A stretch of 64,000 nt of DNA from Mesorhizobium sp. (GTDB lineage Bacteria; Pseudomonadota; Alphaproteobacteria; Rhizobiales; Rhizobiaceae): assembly GCF_004963255.1 (NCBI RefSeq), contig NZ_SUGA01000027.1, forward strand, positions 1-64,000. Reading direction: 5' to 3'. Below the pieces are notes generated by a model, which was not told the DNA's origin, did not search any database, and saw only the letters and a program-made list of their open reading frames with translations. This document shows, one piece after another, positions 40,753-49,312 of this stretch (within the stretch, counting starts at the first letter, position 1; every line of letters begins with the position of its first letter). The position numbers and the translations under genes were made by a program.

Positions 40753-42096
40753 TCAGGACCGGCCATCTCCATACGTAACGCGCCAGATGGTGCCGTTGCC
40801 GTCCTCGGTGAGGATCAGGGCGCCGTCCTTGGCCACGGCGACACCGACCGGGCGGCCCCAGACCGCGTCGTCGGATATGACGAAGCCGGTGGCGAAGTCG
40901 TCATATTCGCCGGTCGGCTTGCCGTCCTTGAACCGCAGCCGCACCACCTTGTAGCCGGTGCGGACATTGCGGTTCCACGAGCCATGCAAAGTGACGAAGG
41001 CGTCGCCCCTGTACTCAGCCGGGAAATTGCCGCCGTCATAGAAGGCGATGTTGAGCGGCGCCGAATGCGCCTGGATCAGTACGTCGGGCATCGTGACCTT
41101 GCCGGCGAGATCGGGCCGCGCGCCCTCGTGGCGCGGATCCTCATAGTCGCCGATATAATACCAGGGCCAGCCATAGAAGGCGCCGTCCTTGACGGCGGTC
41201 GCGTATTCGAAGGGGGTGTTGTCGCCAAGCTCGTCGCGCTCGTTGACGACGCACCAGAGCGCGCCAGTCGCCGGCTGCACGGTCATGCCGGAGCAGTTGC
41301 GCAGGCCGGTGGCAACGGTGCGGCGGTTGTTGCCGTCGGGGTCGAAGGCGAGCACGTCGGCGCGGCCTTCCTCCGGGCCCCAGGCCTCGCCCAGCGGCTG
41401 CGATTTCGCCCACGCCTCGACACCACCCTTCGGCTTCGCTCCCATGTCCTCGGCGATGTTGGAGCCGGAGCCGACCGACAAATAGAGGGTGTTGCCGTCG
41501 GGCGCGAAGGCGATGTCGCGCGTCCAATGATGGCTGGCGGGAATTTTCGCGACGATGGTCTCCGGCTTGGCGGAAGCTTCGAGGTCGCCGTCGCGATAGG
41601 GGAAGCGCACGACGCTGTTGCTGTTGGCCACATAGACCCATTGCGGCTTGTCGCCCGGCGGATAGAAGGCGATGCCGTAGGGTCGCGTCAGGCCCTTGGC
41701 GAAGATCGAGGTCTCGGCAGGCTTCGCGCTGTCCTCGGCCAGGCGATAGACGCGGACCTGGTTTGCCCGACTGTCGGCGACGAAGAGATCGCCGTTCGGG
41801 GCCACGCGGACCACGCGTGGACTGTCGATACCCGACGCGACCAGCTCGGCGGAGAAGCCCGGCGGAAGCTGTGGCTTCGCGCCCTCCGGGCGATCGGTGA
41901 CGCCGCCGCCATTGGCGGCGGACTCCGCCACATCGGGTTCCGGTTGATCCTGCGGCTTCAGCAGCCGGCGCACGCCCGGACGATCGGCCTTCCAGTCGCT
42001 GAAGGCCTTTTCGCCGCTGAGCAAGGGGGCCTGCTGCGCAAAGGCACCGGTGGCGAGAATCAAGGCAATGCCCGCAAGGCCAGCGATCCGTATCAT
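40753..42096 (-). CDS. PQQ-dependent sugar dehydrogenase-like (L-sorbosone dehydrogenase family) protein
   Basis: This 447-residue exported protein has a signal peptide (MIRIAGLAGIALILATGAFAQ) and a six-bladed beta propeller of the GSDH/sorbosone dehydrogenase family: PPGFSAELVASGIDSPRVVRVAPNGDLFVADS, GIAFYPPGDKPQWVYVANSN, then RNCSGMTVQPATGALWCVVNERDELGDN and the C-terminal VAKDGALILTEDGNGTIWRV. It would oxidise sugars or aldoses in the periplasm with PQQ as cofactor; PQQ production cannot be seen here. Length is typical. Confidence 0.85.
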   Translation of the reverse strand: MIRIAGLAGIALILATGAFAQQAPLLSGEKAFSDWKADRPGVRRLLKPQDQPEPDVAESAANGGGVTDRPEGAKPQLPPGFSAELVASGIDSPRVVRVAPNGDLFVADSRANQVRVYRLAEDSAKPAETSIFAKGLTRPYGIAFYPPGDKPQWVYVANSNSVVRFPYRDGDLEASAKPETIVAKIPASHHWTRDIAFAPDGNTLYLSVGSGSNIAEDMGAKPKGGVEAWAKSQPLGEAWGPEEGRADVLAFDPDGNNRRTVATGLRNCSGMTVQPATGALWCVVNERDELGDNTPFEYATAVKDGAFYGWPWYYIGDYEDPRHEGARPDLAGKVTMPDVLIQAHSAPLNIAFYDGGNFPAEYRGDAFVTLHGSWNRNVRTGYKVVRLRFKDGKPTGEYDDFATGFVISDDAVWGRPVGVAVAKDGALILTEDGNGTIWRVTYGDGRS

Positions 42097-42213
42097 GCTG
42101 TTCTCCGTCGTCTGCCAATGCGCCTCGCTCGGTCAGGCGCTCCGAGCAGGACATATTGGGCAAACGACCGAAAAGAGAAGCTTGCGCACGCGGATTTGAC
42201 GGAGCGCCGGAGC

Positions 42214-42411
42214 TTAGGTCTCTTCGGTATCCAGATCGTCGTCGAGGCGCTTTTCCAACTCGACGAGATCGGCCGGCAAGGGCAGGCCCATGGCCCGGAG
42301 TTCCCGCAATTTCTCGCGCAGCTGCTCCTGGATCTCGTGGTCGTCCTCGGGCTGGTTGATCATTTCCTGCAGCAGGAGGTCGATCTGGGCCTTGATTGCT
42401 TCCAACGCCAT
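42214..42411 (-). CDS. Conserved small acidic protein
   Basis: This 65-residue protein (MALEAIKAQIDLLLQEMINQ..., ending LDDDLDTEET) is predicted as a helical, acidic, coiled-coil-prone polypeptide. Its position, just downstream of hrcA on the same strand and beyond a long hairpin, and its well-behaved codon use make it a probable gene. I do not recognise a named family and give no function. Confidence 0.5.
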   Translation of the reverse strand: MALEAIKAQIDLLLQEMINQPEDDHEIQEQLREKLRELRAMGLPLPADLVELEKRLDDDLDTEET

Positions 42412-42440
42412 TTTTTTCTCCCTCTGCAGCTGCCGCGACC

Positions 42441-42586
42441 CTAGGTGTGGCGAGATTCAGGTCAGGCCGAGTCGAGAACGGTGGCTTCCGAGAACCGGAG
42501 CGGAGTGTACTTAAGGTACGTGAGCACCGGAAGCGCAGGAAGCCGTCGTTCGCAGGCCGGCCTCACCTGAATATCGATACACCTAG
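42441..42586. repeat. Long imperfect inverted repeat after hrcA
   Basis: About 146 bases form one imperfect hairpin: the left end CTAGGTGT...GAGATTCAGGT mirrors the right end ACCTGAATATCG...ACACCTAG, and GGTGGCTTCC mirrors GGAAGCCGTC. The tip is GTAC-TTAAG-GTAC at 42507-42519. It includes the hrcA stop codon and could end hrcA transcripts. It looks like a non-autonomous repeat element. Confidence 0.7.
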
Positions 42587-43680
42587 CGGAGCATGCGCGA
42601 AATCAGCTGCGCCGTATAGTCGACCATCGGCACGATGCGGGCGTAATTCAGCCGCGTCGGCCCGATGACGCCAAGCGCGCCGATGACGCGGGCGTCCTTG
42701 TCGCGGTAGGGCGCGACGACCAGCGACGAGCCGGACAGCGAGAACAGCTTGTTCTCCGAGCCGATGAAGATGCGCACGCCCGGCCCTTCCTCGGCGAGGT
42801 CGAGCAGCTGCAGCAGCCCGTCCTGCGTCTCCAGGTCCTCGAACAGATGGCGCAGCAGTTCGAGATCGGCCTGGGCGGTGACGTTTTCCAAGAGGTTGGC
42901 GCGGCCGCGCACGATGAGACGCGCCGGCAGGCCGCTTTCGGCGCCGGCCCAGACCGCCAGCCCCTTCTCGACAAGATCCTGCGACAGCGTATCGAGGGCG
43001 GATTTGGTTTCGTCCTTGATGCGGGTGATCTCGGCGCGCGCCTCGGCAAGCGTGCGGCCCCTGATATGGGCGTTGAGGAAATTGGACGCCTCGTGCAGTT
43101 GCGAGACGGTGGTGCCGGCGGGCAGGTCGACGACGCGGTTCTCGACATCGCCGTTCTGCGACACCAGCACGGCCAGCGCCTTGGTGGGCTCGAGCTGGAT
43201 GAATTCGATGTGCTTCAGCGCCACCTCGTTCTTGGAGGCGAGCACGAGGCCGGCGCCGCGCGACATGCCGGACAGCATCTGGCTGGCCTCGGTCAGCATA
43301 TGCTCCAGCGTCGCGCCGGAGCCTGAGGCGCGCACCTGCGCCTCGATGATGCGGCGCTCGTCGTCGGAAAGATCGCCGAGCTCCATGAAGGCATCGACGA
43401 AGAAGCGCAGGCCGGTCTGAGTCGGCAGGCGGCCGGCGGAAACATGCGGCGCGTAGATCAGCCCCAGATGCTCGAGGTCGCTCATCACGTTGCGAATGGT
43501 GGCCGGCGACAGCGAGGAGGGCAGGATGCGCGACAGGCTGCGCGAACCGACCGGCTCGCCGTCGCGCAGATAGGAATCGACGATCCGCCGGAAAATATCG
43601 CGCGAGCGCATGTCGAGTGACTGAAGCACCGGCGACTGAAGCCCGGGTGACTGCGACATCGGATCGACTGGTCTGTTCAT
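42583..43680 (-). CDS. hrcA: Heat-inducible transcription repressor HrcA
   Basis: This 365-residue HrcA represses groESL-type genes at CIRCE sites. The N-terminal winged helix (MRSRDIFRRIVDSYLRDGEPVGSRSLSR, SPATIRNVMSDLEHLGLI) is at residues 24-75, followed by the GAF-like dimer domain and the insertion region. FSLSGSSLVVAPYRD and GPTRLNYARIVPMVDY near the C-terminus are family hallmarks. ATG at 43680. It diverges from rph, the usual order in Rhizobiales. No CIRCE element was found near its own start. Confidence 0.95.
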   Translation of the reverse strand: MNRPVDPMSQSPGLQSPVLQSLDMRSRDIFRRIVDSYLRDGEPVGSRSLSRILPSSLSPATIRNVMSDLEHLGLIYAPHVSAGRLPTQTGLRFFVDAFMELGDLSDDERRIIEAQVRASGSGATLEHMLTEASQMLSGMSRGAGLVLASKNEVALKHIEFIQLEPTKALAVLVSQNGDVENRVVDLPAGTTVSQLHEASNFLNAHIRGRTLAEARAEITRIKDETKSALDTLSQDLVEKGLAVWAGAESGLPARLIVRGRANLLENVTAQADLELLRHLFEDLETQDGLLQLLDLAEEGPGVRIFIGSENKLFSLSGSSLVVAPYRDKDARVIGALGVIGPTRLNYARIVPMVDYTAQLISRMLR

Positions 43681-43828
43681 TCCGGCGAGAAACCTCCTAC
43701 CGGAAAGATATAGACTCCCGGTCGGCCCGCGCAACCCGCCCTGGCCCGCGCCCCCTTTTCCTTTGCGCGAGAGACTGCATGCGTCTACAAGCCGCCAACG
43801 AATCCGGGAAAGAACAGAAAGAGCCTCG

Positions 43829-44545
43829 ATGCGCCCCTCCAAACGCCAAGCCGACGAAATGCGCGCCATCTCCTTCGAGCGCGGCGTGTCCAAGCATGCC
43901 GAAGGCTCGTGCCTGGTGAAGTTCGGCGACACGCATGTCCTGTGCACGGCGAGCCTTGAGGAAAAAGTGCCGGCCTGGATGCGCAATTCCGGCAAGGGCT
44001 GGGTGACGGCCGAATACGGCATGCTGCCGCGCTCGACCGGCGAGCGCATGCGGCGCGAGGCTTCCGCCGGCAAGCAGGGCGGCCGCACGCTGGAGATCCA
44101 ACGGCTGATCGGCCGGAGCTTGCGCGCCGTGGTCGACCTGCAGGCGCTGGGCGAGCAGCAGATCACCGTCGACTGCGACGTCATCCAGGCCGATGGCGGC
44201 ACCCGCACCGCCTCGATCACCGGCGGCTGGGTGGCGCTTTACGACTGCCTGCGCTGGATGGAAGCGCGCCAGATGGTCAGCGTCGCCAAGGTGCTGAAGG
44301 ATCATGTCGCGGCGATTTCCTGCGGCATCCATGACGGCCAGCCGGTCATCGACCTCGATTACCTCGAGGATTCCTCGGCCGGCACCGACGCCAATTTCGT
44401 CATGACCGGCAAGGGCGGCATCGTCGAGATCCAGGGCACCGCCGAGGGCGAGCCTTTCTCCGAGGAGCAGTTCGCGGCGCTGATGGGGCTGGCCAAGAAG
44501 GGCATCTCGCGGCTGGTGAGCCTGCAGCAGATGGCGGTGGCGTAG
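43829..44545 (+). CDS. rph: Ribonuclease PH
   Basis: This 238-residue phosphorolytic exoribonuclease trims tRNA 3' ends. The start MRPSKRQADEMRAISFERG, then GSCLVKFGDTHVLCTA, RTLEIQRLIGRSLRAVVDL and DCDVIQADGGTRTASITGG are the family blocks. Arginine and aspartate catalytic residues are intact. ATG at 43829 gives the standard start; a longer frame is unneeded. It is followed eight bases later by a VOC-family gene, then rdgB and hemW. Confidence 0.97.
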   Translation: MRPSKRQADEMRAISFERGVSKHAEGSCLVKFGDTHVLCTASLEEKVPAWMRNSGKGWVTAEYGMLPRSTGERMRREASAGKQGGRTLEIQRLIGRSLRAVVDLQALGEQQITVDCDVIQADGGTRTASITGGWVALYDCLRWMEARQMVSVAKVLKDHVAAISCGIHDGQPVIDLDYLEDSSAGTDANFVMTGKGGIVEIQGTAEGEPFSEEQFAALMGLAKKGISRLVSLQQMAVA

Positions 44546-44552
44546 GGCACTT

Positions 44553-44963
44553 ATGAGACCTTCCGCCATCCTAGAATCGGCCCTCTACGTCATCGATCTC
44601 GCCGCCGCCGAAGCCTTCTACCGCGACATCATCGGCCTCGAAGCGCTGGGCAAGGTCGAGGGCCGCCACGTCTTTTTCCGCTGCGGCGACGGCGTGCTGC
44701 TGCTCTTCAATGCCGAGGCAACCAAAATTCCGCCGGTGCCGGACGCTCGCCTGAAAGTGCCGCCGCACGGCACGGCCGGCGAGGGGCATCTCTGTTTTGC
44801 GGCTACCGCCGACGAAATCGCCGCATGGCGCAAGCATCTCGCCGCCAACAACATCGCCATCGAAAGCGATTTCGAATGGCCGCAAGGCGGGCACTCGATC
44901 TATATCCGCGACCCTTCGGGCAATTCGATCGAGTTCGCCGAGCCAAGGATCTGGGGTTTCTGA
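44553..44963 (+). CDS. VOC (glyoxalase/bleomycin resistance) superfamily protein
   Basis: This 136-residue single-domain VOC protein has two beta-alpha-beta-beta-beta modules: LESALYVIDLAAAEAFYRDIIGLEAL at the start and DEIAAWRKHLAANNIAIESDFEWP with IYIRDPSGNSIEFAEP at the end. Metal-binding His/Glu positions (GHLCFAA, IEFAEP) are present, so it may be a dioxygenase or isomerase. The stop codon overlaps the start of rdgB (ATG at 44963), so the genes are coupled, as in the rph-rdgB-hemW cluster. Substrate unknown. Confidence 0.87.
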   Translation: MRPSAILESALYVIDLAAAEAFYRDIIGLEALGKVEGRHVFFRCGDGVLLLFNAEATKIPPVPDARLKVPPHGTAGEGHLCFAATADEIAAWRKHLAANNIAIESDFEWPQGGHSIYIRDPSGNSIEFAEPRIWGF

Positions 44964-45640
44964 TGCATTCTTTGAACGGAAAGAAGATCGTCGTCGCCAG
45001 CCACAATGCCGGCAAGCTGCGCGAATTCGCCGACCTGATGGCGCCGTTCGGCTTCGAGGCGAAATCGGCCAAGGAATACGGCCTGCCCGAGCCGGACGAA
45101 ACCGGCACGACCTTCGAGGAGAACGCCTATATCAAGGCCTTCGCCGCGGCCAAGGCGACCGGCCTGCCGGCGCTGTCTGACGATTCCGGTCTCTGCGTCG
45201 ACGCGCTCGATGGCGCGCCTGGCGTCTATACCGCCAACTGGGCCGAGAAGCCGGACGGCAGCCGGGATTTCGGCATGGCCATGCAAAAGACGGAGACCGC
45301 GTTGCAGGATGCCGGCGCGACCGAGCCTTCGCAGCGCAGCGGACGCTTCGTCGCCGTCATCTGCCTGGCATTTCCGGACGGCGAGGCCGAATATTATCGG
45401 GGCGAGGCCGAGGGCACGCTGGTATGGCCGCCGCGCGGCACGCTGGGTTTCGGCTACGATCCGGTGTTCCTGCCCAACGGTTTCGACAAGACTTTTGGCG
45501 AGATGAGCGCAGAAGAAAAGCATGGCTGGAAGCCCGGCCAGGCGGAGGCGCTTTCGCACCGCGCCCGCGCCTTCCAGAAATTCGCCGAAGCGCGATTGGA
45601 TTTGGCCAGATTGGATCTGGCGCGATCAGGGCCCGCATGA
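44963..45640 (+). CDS. rdgB: dITP/XTP pyrophosphatase (Ham1/RdgB)
   Basis: This 225-residue enzyme removes non-canonical purine nucleoside triphosphates (dITP, XTP) from the nucleotide pool. The blocks ASHNAGKLREFADLM, TFEENAYIKAFAAAK, LSDDSGLCVDALDGAPGVYTANWA and GTLGFGYDPVFLPN are as in Ham1 proteins. The ATG overlaps the VOC stop and its own stop overlaps the hemW start. A short charged tail of repeats (RLDLARLDLARSG) extends beyond the common length. Confidence 0.95.
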   Translation: MHSLNGKKIVVASHNAGKLREFADLMAPFGFEAKSAKEYGLPEPDETGTTFEENAYIKAFAAAKATGLPALSDDSGLCVDALDGAPGVYTANWAEKPDGSRDFGMAMQKTETALQDAGATEPSQRSGRFVAVICLAFPDGEAEYYRGEAEGTLVWPPRGTLGFGYDPVFLPNGFDKTFGEMSAEEKHGWKPGQAEALSHRARAFQKFAEARLDLARLDLARSGPA

Positions 45641-46809
45641 GCGCAGTGACCATACCGCTCGACCGCAGCCCCGGCTTCGGGGTCTATATCCACTGGCCGT
45701 TCTGCGCGGCCAAGTGCCCTTACTGCGACTTCAACAGCCATGTCCGCCACCAGCCGGTCGACCAGGAGCGCTTCGCCCGCGCCTTCGAGACCGAGCTCGC
45801 AACCATGCGCGCCCGCACCGGGCCACGCGAGGTGACCAGCATCTTTCTCGGCGGCGGCACGCCGTCGCTGATGAAGCCGGAAACGGTGGGCGCGGTGCTG
45901 GATGCGGTGGCGAGGAACTGGACGGTGCCTGAAGGCATCGAGGTGACGCTGGAGGCCAACCCGTCCTCGGTCGAGGCCGAGCGTTTCCGCGGCTACCGCG
46001 CATCAGGCGTCAACCGCGTCTCGCTCGGCGTGCAGGCGCTGAACGACAAGGATTTGCGCTTCCTCGGCCGGCTGCACAATGTCGAGGAAGCGCTTTATGC
46101 CATCGGGCTGGCGCGGGACATATTTCCCCGTCTCTCCTTCGACCTGATCTATGCCCGGCCCGGCCAGACACCGGAGGCGTGGGGGGCGGAGCTGGAACAG
46201 GCGATTGGCTATGCGGTCGACCATCTCTCGCTCTACCAGCTGACCATCGAGGAGGGCACGCCCTTCCATGCGCTTCACGCGGCGCGCAAGTTCACCCTGC
46301 CCGACAACGACCATGCCGCCGATCTCTATGCGCTGACGCAGGAGGTGACGGCGACGCATGGGCTGCCGGCCTATGAGATTTCCAACCACGCCCGGCCGGG
46401 CGCCGAAAGCCGGCACAACCTCACCTATTGGCGCTATGGCGAATATGTCGGCGTCGGTCCGGGCGCGCATGGCCGCTTCGTCGAGAACGGCCGCCGCACC
46501 GTGACGATAGCGGAACGGATGCCGGAGACCTGGGCCAACCTGGTCGAGGCCAAGGGGCATGGCGTCACCGGCGGCGAGATTCTCACGCGCTCCGAGGAAG
46601 CCGATGAATTCCTGCTGATGGGCTTGCGGCTCGCCGAAGGCATCGACCTGCAGCGCTACGAGGCGCTGTCGGGGCGAGGCCTCTCCAGCGCACGGCTTTC
46701 GGTGCTGCAGGAAGAAGGGCTGGTGGCGCCGGTCGGCAATGCAAGGCTACGCGCCACGACCGCCGGCATGATCGTGCTGGATGCGGTGGTGGCGGATCTG
46801 GCGCGGTAA
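45637..46809 (+). CDS. hemW: Radical SAM heme chaperone HemW
   Basis: This 390-residue protein has the radical SAM cluster C-x3-C-x2-C (Cys23, 27 and 30 in PFCAAKCPYCDFNSH), GGGTPSLM near residue 72, and the C-terminal HemN-type region. HemW carries heme to its target proteins and is often mislabelled coproporphyrinogen III oxidase; it lacks the N-terminal extension of the real HemN. The ATG lies inside the end of rdgB. Fits the conserved rph-rdgB-hemW operon. Confidence 0.93.
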   Translation: MSAVTIPLDRSPGFGVYIHWPFCAAKCPYCDFNSHVRHQPVDQERFARAFETELATMRARTGPREVTSIFLGGGTPSLMKPETVGAVLDAVARNWTVPEGIEVTLEANPSSVEAERFRGYRASGVNRVSLGVQALNDKDLRFLGRLHNVEEALYAIGLARDIFPRLSFDLIYARPGQTPEAWGAELEQAIGYAVDHLSLYQLTIEEGTPFHALHAARKFTLPDNDHAADLYALTQEVTATHGLPAYEISNHARPGAESRHNLTYWRYGEYVGVGPGAHGRFVENGRRTVTIAERMPETWANLVEAKGHGVTGGEILTRSEEADEFLLMGLRLAEGIDLQRYEALSGRGLSSARLSVLQEEGLVAPVGNARLRATTAGMIVLDAVVADLAR

Positions 46810-46814
46810 GCTGT

Positions 46815-47135
46815 TTGAAGAACGTTCTGTTCGTCTGCAGCCAGAACCGGCTGCGCAGTCCGACCGCCGAGCAGGTGTTTTCCAAGCGCCGCGACATCGG
46901 GGTGGAATCGGCCGGCACCAATCATGACGCCGACAACCCGCTGACGCATGAACTGGTCGCGTGGGCGGACATCATCTTCGTCATGGAGAAGGCGCATCGC
47001 GCCAAGCTGCAGAAGAAATTCCGATCGAGCCTGAAGGGCGCCAGGGTGATCTGCCTCGATATCCCGGACGACTACGAGTTCATGGACCCGGAACTGGTGC
47101 GGCTGCTGGAAACGAAGGTGCCTCGGTATCTCTGA
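46815..47135 (+). CDS. Small low-molecular-weight protein tyrosine phosphatase-like protein
   Basis: This 106-residue protein has an N-terminal P-loop VLFVCSQNRLRSPTAEQVF, a CX5RS motif of the low-molecular-weight phosphatase family, and a compact alpha-beta fold that ends in ICLDIPDDYEFMDPEL, where aspartates can act as general acid. The TTG at 46815 is the only start that keeps the P-loop. It follows hemW by five bases, so it may be part of that operon. Target protein unknown. Confidence 0.85.
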   Translation: MKNVLFVCSQNRLRSPTAEQVFSKRRDIGVESAGTNHDADNPLTHELVAWADIIFVMEKAHRAKLQKKFRSSLKGARVICLDIPDDYEFMDPELVRLLETKVPRYL

Positions 47136-47161
47136 AGGCTGCGGCGATCCCCAGCGCGTTC

Positions 47162-47318
47162 GTCATTCTCGGGCTTGACCCAAGAATCCATGCCGTGACC
47201 TATGCGAAGGGTGCGGCGGTCCAGAATTCTGCACCGTTGGTGGCGCTTCGATGTAACGGCATGGATTCCAGGGTCTGCGCGCGTCGCTTCGCTCCTTGCT
47301 CCGCCCTGGAATGACGAA
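47162..47318 (+). repeat. Family C repeat, copy 3
   Basis: GTCATTCTCGGGCTTGACCC start, CAGAATTCTGCACCGTTGG core and CCTGGAATGACGAAG end. A shorter and more diverged version of the copies at 22647 and 37836. Confidence 0.75.
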
Positions 47319-47347
47319 GCGCGAGATGGCGAACGTTGCTGGTTGTT

Positions 47348-47536
47348 CTAAGCGTCGTGCTTCTGGCGGTGCTTGCCGCGGTGCTTCTCGCCATGCGCGT
47401 CATCGGGGCGGTCAGGCTTCGCATCGGCCTTGTCGCGACGTGCGCCGCTCTGGGCGGCGATGGGGTGTGGAGGGATGCCCTCGCGGGCGGCCTTGCTTTC
47501 AAGTCGGCTGATGAAGATGTCGAAGCGACTGGGCAT
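47348..47536 (-). CDS. Possible small protein of 62 residues
   Basis: ATG at 47536 with a GGAGG about 12 bases upstream opens a frame of 62 residues (MPSRFDIFISRLESKAAREG...) with a His- and Lys-rich tail (DAHGEKHRGKHRQKHDA). The reading is charged and could be a metal-binding tail. I recognise no family, and the first half only is convincingly coding. Confidence 0.35.
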   Translation of the reverse strand: MPSRFDIFISRLESKAAREGIPPHPIAAQSGARRDKADAKPDRPDDAHGEKHRGKHRQKHDA

Positions 47537-47687
47537 CGTCCGGTCCTGCCTCCTCCCGGGGAATCAGGGGTTAAATTCGCCGCTGTGGGTTTCGTTCCGC
47601 ACTGTGGCAAAGGCATGGCGATTTCCTTGACCCGACCTCACGTTTTGCAACAGGCCGTCAGCCATGCCAAAGAGACTTTGTTCTTTC

Positions 47688-47733
47688 GCAATTCCGGACG
47701 GAAAACCGCTACGCACTTTTCCTGGAATTGCTT
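47688..47733 (-). repeat. Family D repeat, copy 3
   Basis: GCAATTCCGGACGGAAAACC then GCACTTTTCCTGGAATTGC just before the ribosome site of rsmI. Third copy of the palindromic unit; orientation as at 31498-31545. Confidence 0.75.
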
Positions 47734-47749
47734 GGACGGAGGGTTATCC

Positions 47750-48640
47750 TTGACCGACGACAGAAGCAGCTACCTGATCGGACAGACCGAGATCGCGGCG
47801 CGGCCGCTCTCGCCGGCGCTCTATCTGGTGGCGACGCCGATCGGCAATCTGGCTGATATCACGCTGCGCGCGCTGGAGACGCTGGCCGCCGCCGATATCG
47901 TCGCCTGCGAGGACACGCGCGTCTCGCGCGTGCTGCTCGAACGCTACGGCATCCGCCGCCGCACCACCGCCTATCACGAGCACAATGCGCAAGAGGCCGG
48001 GCCGAAACTGATCGAGGCGCTGGCGGCCGGGCAAAGCGTGGCGCTGATCTCCGACGCCGGCACGCCGCTGGTCTCCGATCCCGGCTACCGGCTGGTCGGC
48101 GAGGCGCTGGAGCAGGGCATCCGCGTGGTGCCGATTCCAGGACCTTCGGCCGCGCTTGCCGCGCTGACGGCGTCGGGCCTGCCCTCCGACGCCTTCCTGT
48201 TCGCCGGCTTCCTGCCTGTGAAGACCGGGCAGCGGCTGGCCAAGCTGGAAACCTTCAAGGCGGTGCCGGCAACGCTGATTTTCTTCGAGTCGCCCAGACG
48301 GCTGGCCGAGACGCTTGCCGCCATGGTCGAGGCACTGGGGGGCGCGCGGAAGGCCGCGATCGGGCGCGAGCTGACCAAGGCTTTCGAAGAGATGCGCACC
48401 GGCACGCTGGCCGAGCTGGCCGGCCACTATGCCGCCGCCGACACGCCGAAGGGCGAGATCGTCATCTGCGTCGGCCCGCCTGAAGCAGCGGAAGAGCAGC
48501 CGGCCGACATCGACCGGCTGCTGTTGTCGCTGGCGGCCGAGATGCCGGCCTCGAAGGCGGCGTCGGAGGCGGCGAAGATGACCGGCGGCCAGAAACAGGC
48601 GCTCTACCGGCGGCTCTTGGAGCTCAAGAACGGACCATGA
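47750..48640 (+). CDS. rsmI: 16S rRNA (cytidine(1402)-2'-O)-methyltransferase RsmI
   Basis: This 296-residue SAM-dependent tetrapyrrole-methylase-fold protein has LYLVATPIGNLADITLRALE near residue 24, VACEDTRVSRVLL, ALISDAGTPLVSDPGYRLV near 99 and VPIPGPSAALAALTASGL. It methylates C1402 of 16S rRNA together with RsmH. The start TTG at 47750 follows GGAGGG, and the frame upstream of it has only repeat DNA. yraN follows on the same strand, the usual partner. Confidence 0.93.
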   Translation: MTDDRSSYLIGQTEIAARPLSPALYLVATPIGNLADITLRALETLAAADIVACEDTRVSRVLLERYGIRRRTTAYHEHNAQEAGPKLIEALAAGQSVALISDAGTPLVSDPGYRLVGEALEQGIRVVPIPGPSAALAALTASGLPSDAFLFAGFLPVKTGQRLAKLETFKAVPATLIFFESPRRLAETLAAMVEALGGARKAAIGRELTKAFEEMRTGTLAELAGHYAAADTPKGEIVICVGPPEAAEEQPADIDRLLLSLAAEMPASKAASEAAKMTGGQKQALYRRLLELKNGP

Positions 48641-48682
48641 TCCCAAAAAGTGGAAGCCGGTTTTTGGATAAGATCATCGTCG
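48636..48682. repeat. Short repeat, family H, copy 2
   Basis: TGATCCCAAAAAGTGGAAGCC, GGTTTTTGGATAAGATCATCG begins over the rsmI stop and matches the reverse of 35925-35970. It leaves only a short gap before yraN and does not carry a run of T's as a simple terminator would. Confidence 0.55.
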
Positions 48683-48700
48683 AGCAAAAAGGAGCCGACG

Positions 48701-49078
48701 GTGGCTGAGCGCACGGTCGGCCATCGCCGCAAGGCCTATCGGCGCGGTCATCGCGGCGAATGGCTGGCGGCGCTGGCGCTGATGCTGAAAGGCTACCGCA
48801 TCCTTGCCCGCCGCCATCGCACAAGGCTCGGCGAGATCGACCTGATCGCCCGGCGCGGCGATCTCGTGCTGTTCGTCGAGGTCAAGGCGCGCCGCACGCT
48901 GATAGAGGCGATGGAAGCGATCGGCCATGAATCGGAGCGCCGCATCGAGGGCGCCGCGGATCTGTGGCTGTCGCGCCAGCCGGATTACGGGCGGCTTTCG
49001 CTGCGTTTCGACATGGTGGCGGTGCTGCCCTGGCGCTGGCCGGTGCATGTCGAGAACGCGTTTTATGGGAGGGATTGA
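48701..49078 (+). CDS. YraN family protein (UPF0102, putative nuclease fold)
   Basis: This 125-residue basic protein has RRGHRGEWLAALALMLKGYRILARRHRTRLGEIDLIARRGDLVLFVEVKARRT, the complete PD-(D/E)xK-like motif of the UPF0102/YraN family. Function is not settled; a DNA-end role is suspected. GTG at 48701 with AAAGGAG gives the standard start. It follows rsmI by about 60 bases; glutathione synthase, often next in this cluster, is absent here. Confidence 0.9.
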   Translation: MAERTVGHRRKAYRRGHRGEWLAALALMLKGYRILARRHRTRLGEIDLIARRGDLVLFVEVKARRTLIEAMEAIGHESERRIEGAADLWLSRQPDYGRLSLRFDMVAVLPWRWPVHVENAFYGRD

Positions 49079-49111
49079 GCGCCTGCTCAATGGCGATAGG
49101 CTGGCGGGACA

Positions 49112-49279
49112 GCGCCCCCCTCTGGCCTGCCGGCCATCTCCCCCACGAGGGGGGAGATCAGATGTCGCTCTCGCTTTCGCCAATCGCCAACGTTGCAAGA
49201 AGTGGTGCCGACGGCAGAACTACCAATCTCCCCCCTCGTGGGGGAGATGCCCGGCAGGGCAGAGGGGGGGCGCGAAGGA
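49112..49279. repeat. Family A repeat, two arms head to head
   Basis: Arms at 49112-49159 and 49226-49279 mirror each other with a spacer that also resembles the spacer of the 10422-10588 pair. It fills most of the gap between yraN and uppP. Confidence 0.8.
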
Positions 49280-49312
49280 ACTCGGCCTTATCTCAATGAG
49301 CGGTCCTGCCGC

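Noticed and set aside
40738..42444. Plus-strand open frame of 568 codons opposite the sugar dehydrogenase
   Set aside because: Antisense shadow of a gene with a signal peptide and clear propeller motifs; low-complexity Arg/Gly/Asp content.
43681..43828. CIRCE element between hrcA and rph
   Set aside because: No TTAGCACTC-N9-GAGTGCTAA-like dyad is present in the gap.
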